From positions 1 to 5,234 of the forward strand of contig CANHYS010000211.1 of assembly GCA_947464585.1 (NCBI GenBank): 5,234 nucleotides of DNA, read 5' to 3'. Origin of the DNA: Planctomycetaceae bacterium (GTDB lineage Bacteria > Planctomycetota > Planctomycetia > Pirellulales > UBA1268). The notes beneath the pieces are model-generated. The model had not been told where the DNA came from and made no database searches. It was given only the letters and a program-made list of their open reading frames with translations. The position numbers were made by a program, and so were the translations under genes. Numbering within the stretch: the first letter of the stretch is position 1; every line of letters begins with the position of its first letter. This document shows positions 1-5,234 of this stretch, one piece after another.

Positions 1-2891
1 CGTTGCAGCGGCATGTGGGTGAGCAGGCGGTTCGCGGGATCGGCCTCGATGGCGCCGGGCGGCGGCACGCTCGCGGTCTGGTAGGCCTGCGTGCCGACGA
101 TCTCACGAATCAGCTGCTTCAACGACCAGCCCTCCGCGACAAACCTCGCGGCGAGATGATCGAGCAGCTCCGGATGGCTCGGCTGCTCGCCGGTGGCGCC
201 GAAGTTGTCGACCGTGGCGACGATGCCGCGGCCGAAGAGCCAGCTCCAGACGCGGTTGACCAGCACGCGGGCGGTGAGTGGATTGTCGGCCGACGCGATC
301 CGGGCGGCGAGCAGCAGCCGGGCAGGCGTGTCGCCGGGATGGCTCGCGTCGCGATCAAGCACCTCGAGATACCGTCGGGGGGCGATGTCACCGGGCTGCG
401 ACGGCTGCCCCCGCTTCTGCACGGCCGCATCGAAGCCCGGACCCTCCGAGGCCATCGTGGCCGCTCGCCGGAACTTCGGGATGCCCTCTTCGATCTGCCG
501 ATACTCATTGACGAGCAGCGGAATCGAGTCGCCCAGTGCATGGATGTCGTTGCGCAGGATGCCATTGGCAAGCAGCCAGTTGAGCAGGTCGGCCTGCACG
601 GTCGTGGCCTTGCCATGCTGCCAGGCATCGATCGCGGCCATGCAGACGGCAGCCCACCGAGTGGCGATCGTCTGTGGCGACTCGGCCACGCCCGCCTCGC
701 CGCCAACGAGCATGAGCGGCAACTGCAGTTCGTCCTCCGGCGGCTTGGGGCCGTCGTGGGCGATGACGCGATCGACAGAGAACCAGGAACGGCCCGCGTG
801 GTCCGTCTTCGCGATGTTGAAAAACTTCCCGCCCCCTTCGGACCGACGGAAGTGGGCCACATCATTCTTGGTGAGGATCTCCAGATACGAACGTCCTCCC
901 TGCCAGGTGGCCTGATGGCCGACCGGCACGGTCACCCATGTCGGAAACCGCGACTCGAAATGCCGCACCTTCGAGCCATGGGCGACGTTTTCCATCTGCT
1001 GGAAGTTGTGCTGGATGAGGCGGACGTGGGCGGCATCACCACCGGCCACACGGAGGCTGATGAACTTTGTGCCAAGCGGAAAATCGTCGGAGCGGACGAT
1101 CGCACCGTGCTTGCGGGAGAGCCGGTCGGAGCAGAGGCCGGGCGGCACGAACCGGTCGACGACCGTGTCGCCGGCTGCGGCCAGCGCGATGTCGCCGGAT
1201 GCGGCGGGGAGCGTGTCGGGGAGTGCGCCGCTTGCATGCCATGGGCGATCCGGTTGGCTCAAGTCGGCGAGCGTGCGAAACCCTACAGCGTTGCGGCCGG
1301 CCCGGGCCGCCGCCTCACCGCGCAATTCGGTCGCCGCGGCCGCGAATGCCGCTCCGAAGGCCGCGTCGCCATCGGCTCCACCTCGCCCGCCACCAGCGGC
1401 AGCCTGCGCGGCCCGTGCCTTCCAGATCGCAAACAGCGGGTCATCGAGTGGCACCTGCTGGCGGTTCAACACCGCCGTGATCCGGGCAGCCGCATCACCG
1501 GCGGCTCCGCTCTCCACCGCGGCCGGCCCGCCGACAAGCTGGCTGGCCAACGCTGTGGCCGATCGGACGATGTCGTCCGACCACTGCTGGGCCAGGGCGG
1601 AGGTGATGTCGGACTTGAGCGACTTGAGCCGGGCGACACCGGTCTGCTTGACCGCCTCGTCGTCGATGATCGCCTGCGTCTGCCGTGAACTGGCGAGGAT
1701 CCCGAAGAGTCCGTAGTAATCCCGCGTGGAGATGGCGTCGAACTTGTGGTCATGGCAGCGGGCGCAGGCGATCGTCAGCCCCTGAAACGCCTTGCCGAGC
1801 GTGTCGATCTGGTTCTCGATCATCTGCGCCTCTTCGAGGGCGACGTCGGTGGCCGTGGAAGAGATCTCCATCACCCGCTGGCAGCCGGTACCGAGAATGG
1901 CCTCGTTGATCCGGAGCACGGGGTTGTGCCGGGGTGGCAGGAGATCACCGGCCAGATGCTCGGCAAGCAAGCGATCGTAGGGCACGTCGGCATTAATCGC
2001 CCGGATGACGTAATCGCGATACCGCCAGGCGTCGGGGATCGGATAATCGCGGACATAGCCGCCGGTCTCGCCAAACCGCATCAGGTCGAGCCAGTATTCG
2101 GCCCAGTGCTCGCCGAACGCCGGGCTCTGGAGCAGTTCGTCCACGAGCTTGGCCGAGGCATCGGGACTCGGATCGTTCACAAACGCTGCCACCTCCTCGG
2201 GCGTGGGCGGCAGGCCGACGATCGCGATCTTCAGCCGGCGGATGATCGTGGGGCGGTCGGCCGGCGGCGCGGGCTCGAGTCCGCGGGCGATTATTTTTTC
2301 GAGCAGGAAGCGGTCGATCGACTGGGCGAGCCAAGCCCGATGCGGCGAGTCGGTCGGCAGCGGCACCTCGGGAACGGAAACCGTGGCGACCGGCTGCCAC
2401 GCCCAGTGCGTCCGCCGCGCGGCGAGCTTCGCCGCCCAGGCCTCGGCGCTGGCCGCCTGCGGCGTAGGCGGCGCGTCGGGCAGGCCGGGCAGGCCGCTCG
2501 CGATCCATCGCTCGAAATCCGCAATCACCGCGTCAGGCAGCTTGTCGGCGCCCTGCGGCATCTCCCGGTCTCTGACCTCGTGGCGGATCAGCCTCACGAG
2601 CAGGCTGGCGGAGGGCTGCTTCTCGTCGATGAGCCTGCCGCTTTTGCCGCCCGCGTCGAACCCCGCGCGGGAGTCGAGCCGCAGGCCCCCTTCGGCCGCA
2701 TCGCCGGCATGGCACTCGTGACAGTGCTCGACGAGCACCGGCCGGATCCGCGATTCGAAGAACTCGGCGCCGTCCACGCCCACACCCACGGCTGTGGCGA
2801 CACGGCAGGGCATCGCCAGACTGATCACCAGGGCGACCGCCACGCCGATGACCAAGAGCATCCGTCGGGGACGTGCTCCACCGTCATTCAT
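1..2891 (-). CDS. Secreted PSCyt1-DUF1549-DUF1553 (PSD1) planctomycete cytochrome protein, C-terminus cut by window edge
   Basis: Reading the minus strand from the ATG at 2891 gives 963 uninterrupted codons that run off base 1, so the stop is missing. Residues 1-34 look like a signal peptide: a basic start (RPRR), a hydrophobic core (LLVIGVAVALVISLAM) and a likely cleavage site after ATA at 34, implying export. About 44-135 is the PSCyt1 cytochrome-c domain, with a CHECH heme motif at 57-61 and M111 (in REMPQG) as probable axial ligand. About 190-400 is DUF1549, with GLPPTPEEV (226-234) and a second CxxCH, CARCHDHKFD (376-385). About 490-535 is Ala/Gly-rich low-complexity sequence. About 575-720 appears beta-rich, with ISLRVAGG (611-618). 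DUF1553 follows, with PLTARVLVNRVW (871-882), FGRGI (886-890) and PSHPELLD (904-911). Family proteins usually exceed 1000 residues, so roughly 100 or more may be missing. The catalytic role of the family is not established; an envelope redox role linked to polysaccharide breakdown is inference. An in-frame ATG at 2927 is an alternative start. Confidence 0.93.
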   Translation of the reverse strand, partial: MNDGGARPRRMLLVIGVAVALVISLAMPCRVATAVGVGVDGAEFFESRIRPVLVEHCHECHAGDAAEGGLRLDSRAGFDAGGKSGRLIDEKQPSASLLVRLIRHEVRDREMPQGADKLPDAVIADFERWIASGLPGLPDAPPTPQAASAEAWAAKLAARRTHWAWQPVATVSVPEVPLPTDSPHRAWLAQSIDRFLLEKIIARGLEPAPPADRPTIIRRLKIAIVGLPPTPEEVAAFVNDPSPDASAKLVDELLQSPAFGEHWAEYWLDLMRFGETGGYVRDYPIPDAWRYRDYVIRAINADVPYDRLLAEHLAGDLLPPRHNPVLRINEAILGTGCQRVMEISSTATDVALEEAQMIENQIDTLGKAFQGLTIACARCHDHKFDAISTRDYYGLFGILASSRQTQAIIDDEAVKQTGVARLKSLKSDITSALAQQWSDDIVRSATALASQLVGGPAAVESGAAGDAAARITAVLNRQQVPLDDPLFAIWKARAAQAAAGGGRGGADGDAAFGAAFAAAATELRGEAAARAGRNAVGFRTLADLSQPDRPWHASGALPDTLPAASGDIALAAAGDTVVDRFVPPGLCSDRLSRKHGAIVRSDDFPLGTKFISLRVAGGDAAHVRLIQHNFQQMENVAHGSKVRHFESRFPTWVTVPVGHQATWQGGRSYLEILTKNDVAHFRRSEGGGKFFNIAKTDHAGRSWFSVDRVIAHDGPKPPEDELQLPLMLVGGEAGVAESPQTIATRWAAVCMAAIDAWQHGKATTVQADLLNWLLANGILRNDIHALGDSIPLLVNEYRQIEEGIPKFRRAATMASEGPGFDAAVQKRGQPSQPGDIAPRRYLEVLDRDASHPGDTPARLLLAARIASADNPLTARVLVNRVWSWLFGRGIVATVDNFGATGEQPSHPELLDHLAARFVAEGWSLKQLIREIVGTQAYQTASVPPPGAIEADPANRLLTHMPLQ

Positions 2892-2929
2892 CGCAACCAC
2901 ATGTCGTGAACGCAGGTGCGATCCCATGG

Positions 2930-2942
2930 CTCTCACCGAGAG
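2930..2942 (-). promoter_or_regulatory. Small hairpin overlapping the possible RBS of the upstream PSD1 start
   Basis: On the minus strand CTCTC-GGT-GAGAG forms a 5-bp stem with a 3-nt loop, ending 2 nt before the alternative ATG at 2927. The loop and 3' arm contain GGTGAG, the only Shine-Dalgarno-like sequence near that start. If it folds, it would hide the site. This bears on start choice: ATG 2891 has no clear ribosome binding site, while ATG 2927 adds 12 residues (MGSHLRSRHVVA) before the signal peptide. Confidence 0.25.
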
Positions 2943-3026
2943 GAACTGAACCGCGACCACACAAGCCGCCGCCTGAGACAAATGGTCGGCAGGCAGACCA
3001 AACTTCTATAGACTTCGATTCTATAT

Positions 3027-3055
3027 ATTTAAATTGCCGCACTGCATTATGTCAA
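3027..3055 (-). promoter_or_regulatory. Candidate sigma70-type promoter for the PSD1 gene
   Basis: On the minus strand a perfect TTGACA -35 box (top-strand 3050-3055) is followed after 17 bp by TTAAAT (top-strand 3027-3032), which matches 4 of 6 bases of the TATAAT consensus. It lies in the only AT-rich stretch of the intergenic region. Initiation near 3020 would give a leader of about 90-130 nt before the start codons at 2927 or 2891. The location and spacing are good, but planctomycete promoters are poorly defined, so this remains a prediction. Confidence 0.5.
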
Positions 3056-3061
3056 CGCATG

Positions 3062-3071
3062 GCTCGCGAGC
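3062..3071. promoter_or_regulatory. 10-bp perfect palindrome, possible operator
   Basis: GCTCGCGAGC is its own reverse complement. It lies 6 bp upstream of the minus-strand -35 box and about 130 bp before the divergent FAH gene, a position where a dimeric regulator could act on either gene. No regulator gene is present in the window. In GC-rich DNA a 10-bp palindrome can occur by chance, so the regulatory reading is inference. Confidence 0.2.
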
Positions 3072-3187
3072 ATGGCCCCATAGGCCTTGATACCCGCCAG
3101 AAAATCAAGAACATCATCCGGTCGACAGCCCCAGCCTTTCCGCTTTCATAGACCTTTTCGGTGACGCGGATCGCCACCCTTTTGTAC

Positions 3188-3193
3188 GGAGAG
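3188..3193 (+). promoter_or_regulatory. Ribosome binding site of the FAH-family gene
   Basis: GGAGAG lies before the ATG at 3199, with 7 nt between the GGAG core and the start codon. This is standard Shine-Dalgarno placement and fixes the start, which is also where homology to the family's N-terminus begins (MKIVRF). Confidence 0.75.
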
Positions 3194-3198
3194 CCCCC

Positions 3199-4002
3199 AT
3201 GAAAATCGTCCGCTTCGAGTCCGCCGGTGCCACCCATCTGGGAAGCCTCCACGCCGACGGCCGCGTGACGATTCTGGAAGGAGAGTTGTTCGGCCCGCTC
3301 CGCGACACCGGCACCGTCGCCAAGGTCGACAAACTGCTCGCGCCGCTCGAGCCCCGCGACATCCTCTGCATCGGCCTCAACTACAAGGCTCACGCCGCCG
3401 AGAGCAACGCGGCCCCACCGGCCCACCCGGTGCTCTTCCTCAAGAACTCGGGCACCCTGCAGAACCCCGGCGATCCGATCGTGCTGCCGCGAAAGCTGCG
3501 GAGCGACGAGGTCGACTACGAGTGCGAACTGGCGGTCGTGATCGGGAAGACCTGCCACAACGTCAGTCGGGCCGACGCCCTGAAGCACGTGCTCGGCTAC
3601 ACCTGCGCCAACGACGTGTCGGCCCGCGACTGGCAGCGCAACGGCGGCGGCGGCCAGTGGTGCCGTGGCAAGACGTTCGCCACGTTCTGTCCGCTGGGGC
3701 CGAGCATCGTCACCACCGACGAGATCCCCAATCCCAACAAACTCTCGATCCGCACGGTGTTGAACGGCGAGGTGATGCAGGACTGGAACACCGACGACAT
3801 GATCTTCGACGTGCCGGCGATCATCGAGTTCATGTCGGCGAGCATGGTGCTGCGGCCCGGCACGGTGATCCTCACTGGCACGCCTCATGGCGTCGGCTTC
3901 GCCCGTAAGCCGCCGGTGTTCATGAAGGCCGGCGACACGGTGACGATCGAGATCGAGAAGATCGGCAGCCTCACCAATCCCGTGGTCGAGGAACGGGTGT
4001 AG
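3199..4002 (+). CDS. Fumarylacetoacetate hydrolase (FAH) family protein
   Basis: The 267-residue product is typical in length for the single-domain bacterial FAH superfamily, cytoplasmic Mg2+/Mn2+ enzymes that hydrolyse, decarboxylate or hydrate 2-oxo and 2,4-dioxo acids. A short N-terminal region (1-50) precedes the catalytic fold. Visible signature residues are GLNYKAHAAE (59-68), whose H65 and E68 match the catalytic His/Glu pair of FAHD1-type enzymes; the metal ligands E108 and E110 in DYECELAVVIG; D139 in ANDVSARDWQ; K158 in RGKTFATFCPLGP; and the substrate-loop motif TGTPHGVG (226-233). All key residues are present, so it should be active. The substrate cannot be read from sequence: fumarylpyruvate, acylpyruvates, diketo-deoxy sugar acids, homoprotocatechuate-pathway intermediates and ureidoglycolate (a common automatic annotation) are all possible. 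It appears monocistronic and converges with the downstream reductase after a 10-bp gap. Confidence 0.93.
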   Translation: MKIVRFESAGATHLGSLHADGRVTILEGELFGPLRDTGTVAKVDKLLAPLEPRDILCIGLNYKAHAAESNAAPPAHPVLFLKNSGTLQNPGDPIVLPRKLRSDEVDYECELAVVIGKTCHNVSRADALKHVLGYTCANDVSARDWQRNGGGGQWCRGKTFATFCPLGPSIVTTDEIPNPNKLSIRTVLNGEVMQDWNTDDMIFDVPAIIEFMSASMVLRPGTVILTGTPHGVGFARKPPVFMKAGDTVTIEIEKIGSLTNPVVEERV

Positions 4003-4012
4003 GAAGTCTGGT

Positions 4013-4996
4013 CTATTCGTAGATCGGAAAAAACGTGCCGAACGCGCGTTCGCAGAAGTCGCCTGGGTCGTTGAACCGACGGCCGCAGTCGAGCGAAGAG
4101 ATCGCCTGCATCTGCTCGGCAGAGAGCGTGAACTCACACGCCGCCAGATTTTCCCGGAGCCGCTCCGGGCGGGATGTCTTCGGAATCACGGACGTGCCCC
4201 GCTGGATGCCCCACCGCAGCACGACCTGCGCCGGCGTGCGGCCTACCGCGGCGGCGATGCCCCTCACCACCGGATGCTCCAGCACCGACTCCGCGGCAGT
4301 CGCCATCCCGAGTGGCACATAGGACGGCGCGCCGAGCGGCGAAAACGCTGTCACCGCGATCGAGGCTTCACGGCAGAACCGCAGCAGTTTCTCCTGCGTG
4401 AGAAACGGGTGAAGTTCCACCTGCAGGACGGCCGGTCTGAGCCGCGCCACCGCGAGCAGGTCGCGGACCAGGGCGACGCTCGAGTTACACAGGCCGATCC
4501 GTCGGACAAGGCCGGCCGAGACGAGATCCTCCATCGCCCGCCAGGTGTCGGCCAGCGGCACGGCGATCGGCTCCATGCGGGGCGCGTTGGCAGCCGGATC
4601 GTGGGTCCATTCCGGCGGGTAACGAGTCTCGAAGGGCACGTACTTGAGCGCGATCGGAAAGTGCACGAGATAGAGATCGAGATGGTCGAGCCCGAGATCC
4701 CGGAGCGACCGTTCGACCGCTGGCCTGACATACTGCGGCTCGTGGTACGTGTTCCAGAGTTTCGACGTGACCCAGAGGTCATCCCGGCGGCAGAGCCGCT
4801 TGGCCAGCGCGGAGCGGATGCCCTGCCCCGCCTCGACCTCGTTGCCGTAGTCGCAGGCCGAATCGATGTGCCGATAACCGACGCGGATCGCCTCCTCCAC
4901 GATCGCAGGGGCGTCGGGACGGGCGATCTTCCACAGGCCAAGCCCCATGGCAGGAGGCGTATTTTCGACGGGAATTCGTGCTATTGGCATCGGCAT
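4013..4996 (-). CDS. Aldo/keto reductase, xylose/aldose-reductase-like
   Basis: The 327-residue product has the usual length of the (beta/alpha)8 aldo/keto reductases, cytoplasmic NAD(P)H-dependent enzymes reducing aldehydes and sugars to alcohols. The complete catalytic tetrad is visible: D45 and Y50 in the HIDSACDYGNE segment, K79 in VTSKLW and H112 in LYLVHFP. The segment FPIALKYVPFETRYPPEW (113-130) and the C-terminal RFNDP (307-311) followed by FGTFFPIYE resemble the xylose reductase (AKR2) group of yeasts and plants. The cofactor segment IPKTSRPERL keeps K273 and R279, aligned with xylose reductase K274 and R280 that contact the NADPH 2'-phosphate, while the position of N276 is S275; NADPH or dual use is therefore likely but unproven. 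The ATG at 4996 is the first start after an in-frame upstream stop, though a second ATG two codons later is possible. The ribosome binding site is weak (GGTG). Substrate is not determinable from sequence alone. Confidence 0.93.
   Translation of the reverse strand: MPMPIARIPVENTPPAMGLGLWKIARPDAPAIVEEAIRVGYRHIDSACDYGNEVEAGQGIRSALAKRLCRRDDLWVTSKLWNTYHEPQYVRPAVERSLRDLGLDHLDLYLVHFPIALKYVPFETRYPPEWTHDPAANAPRMEPIAVPLADTWRAMEDLVSAGLVRRIGLCNSSVALVRDLLAVARLRPAVLQVELHPFLTQEKLLRFCREASIAVTAFSPLGAPSYVPLGMATAAESVLEHPVVRGIAAAVGRTPAQVVLRWGIQRGTSVIPKTSRPERLRENLAACEFTLSAEQMQAISSLDCGRRFNDPGDFCERAFGTFFPIYE
4153..4169. other. Strong GC hairpin inside the reductase coding region
   Basis: CCCGGAG-CCG-CTCCGGG is a perfect 7-bp inverted repeat with a 3-nt loop. 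It lies within reductase codons for about RPERLRE, near the cofactor-binding segment, and about 150 bp downstream of the FAH stop codon. It has no following T-tract on the plus strand, so it is not a standard intrinsic terminator. It could stall FAH read-through transcripts, or simply reflect codon use for the Arg/Pro-rich segment. Confidence 0.3.
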
Positions 4997-5234
4997 AACG
5001 CACCAACTGGGGTTGTTTCAGTGGCAATTCCCGGGATTGTAGCCGGTTGGAGCGACGTTGCTTTCCGTCTGAGCGTCGCCTAGAGTGAGGATGTTGGTTT
5101 GAGACGATGCTATGTCGCGCGTGGGCCGAAAGGCCGTTGCAGCCGCTTCTTTATCCTCGCCCTTACCCTCTGGCGGGCTGCCACTTTCTGGCCCTTTCGA
5201 CGTGACCCCGAAAGCATCTTTGGGTCATCGGTAG
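4997..5234. other. Right-edge region without an identified gene, several short inverted repeats
   Basis: No recognisable gene lies here. Inverted repeats are GGCC-GAAA-GGCC (5124-5135, a GNRA tetraloop hairpin), TGGC-GGGCT-GCCA (5171-5183) and an imperfect stem at 5203-5227 (TGACCC, CG bulge, AAAG, CAT loop, CTTT, GGGTCA). Two short frames reach the edge. A plus-strand frame from ATG 5112 to a TAG at the last three bases encodes 40 residues. A minus-strand frame enters from the right edge and ends at the TAG at 5110-5112; its roughly 40 residues are very basic (including RARIKKRLQRPF) and could be the C-terminal tail of an upstream gene. Neither shows the strong third-position GC bias expected here, so neither is called as a gene. 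Confidence 0.4.
5036..5041 (-). promoter_or_regulatory. Possible -10 box of the reductase gene
   Basis: On the minus strand TACAAT matches 5 of 6 bases of the -10 consensus and would start transcription about 30 nt before the reductase ATG. No good -35 box lies 16-18 bp upstream (the sequence there is about AAAGCA), so this is weak. Confidence 0.25.

Larger units (their letters stand above)
2892..3198. other. Divergent intergenic region
   Basis: This gap of about 300 bp separates the minus-strand PSD1 gene from the plus-strand FAH gene. It holds an AT-rich island at about 3001-3050, the minus-strand promoter candidate, the palindrome at 3062-3071, and a direct repeat TTCTATA at 3004-3010 and 3019-3025 (starts 15 bp apart). 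A plus-strand TATATT at 3024-3029 could serve as a -10 box for the FAH gene, but no good -35 box accompanies it. Open frames crossing the gap (for example one of 30 codons from 3059 to 3151) show no recognisable protein features. No terminator was seen. Confidence 0.6.

Noticed and set aside
3..1688. Long plus-strand open frame of 561 codons
   Set aside because: It lies wholly antisense to the PSD1 gene, whose minus-strand reading has clear domains. The plus-strand translation has no recognisable motif and is rich in Arg/Gly, as expected of a GC-rich shadow frame.
1993..2508. Minus-strand open frame of 171 codons inside the PSD1 gene
   Set aside because: It is a different reading frame on the same strand as the true gene, and its Arg/Ala-rich product has no motif. 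It is not evidence of a frameshift, since the main frame is continuous.
1746..2909. Plus-strand open frame of 387 codons
   Set aside because: It is antisense to the N-terminal half of the PSD1 gene, including its signal peptide and heme motifs, with no domain features of its own.
3059..3151. Possible 30-residue small protein or leader peptide upstream of the FAH gene
   Set aside because: It has no ribosome binding site and no recognisable feature, and its start overlaps the palindrome region. It is more likely a chance frame.
3052..4137. Minus-strand open frame of 361 codons across the FAH gene
   Set aside because: It is antisense to the well-supported FAH gene and overlaps the end of the reductase gene. 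The translation is a His/Asp/Arg-rich shadow without family motifs.
4274..5083. Plus-strand open frame of 269 codons
   Set aside because: It is antisense to the reductase gene, which has a full catalytic tetrad on the minus strand.
1..5234. CRISPR array, tRNA, rRNA or insertion sequence
   Set aside because: I saw no regularly spaced repeats, no tRNA- or rRNA-like conserved sequence, and no transposase or terminal inverted repeats on either strand.

Overview
The window is GC-rich bacterial DNA, apart from a short AT-rich island near 3001-3050, and its gene content points to a planctomycete (Pirellulales-like). The main evidence is the gene filling the left half. It encodes a large secreted protein with a PSCyt1 cytochrome-c motif, a DUF1549 (PSCyt2) domain and a DUF1553 (PSD1) domain, an architecture expanded almost exclusively in Planctomycetes and their relatives. 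No mobile element, tRNA, rRNA or CRISPR array was recognised.

Layout. (1) From 2891 down to base 1, minus strand: the PSCyt1-DUF1549-DUF1553 gene, open for 963 codons without a stop or frameshift and running off the left edge before its C-terminus. It is read by translating the reverse complement directly, because it has no stop inside the window. (2) 2892-3198: a divergent intergenic region with an AT-rich island, a good sigma70-type promoter for the minus strand (TTGACA, 17 bp, TTAAAT) and a 10-bp perfect palindrome just upstream of it. (3) 3199-4002, plus strand: a fumarylacetoacetate hydrolase (FAH)-family enzyme with a clear ribosome binding site. (4) 4013-4996, minus strand: an aldo/keto reductase closely resembling xylose/aldose reductases, tail to tail with the FAH gene and only 10 bp away. 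(5) 4997-5234: a right-hand region with no identified gene, containing three short inverted repeats and two weak short reading frames that reach the window edge.

How the genes may work together. Secreted PSD1-type proteins are commonly found near sulfatases and polysaccharide-degradation genes in planctomycetes. The FAH-family enzyme would cleave a 2-oxo/2,4-dioxo acid and the reductase would convert an aldose or other carbonyl to an alcohol. Together this suggests carbohydrate or sugar-acid catabolism, but the genes are on different strands and not in one operon, so the link is inference. I found no convincing unknown multi-gene system. The best leads are the divergent regulatory region, the eukaryote-like reductase and the unexplained structured tail.
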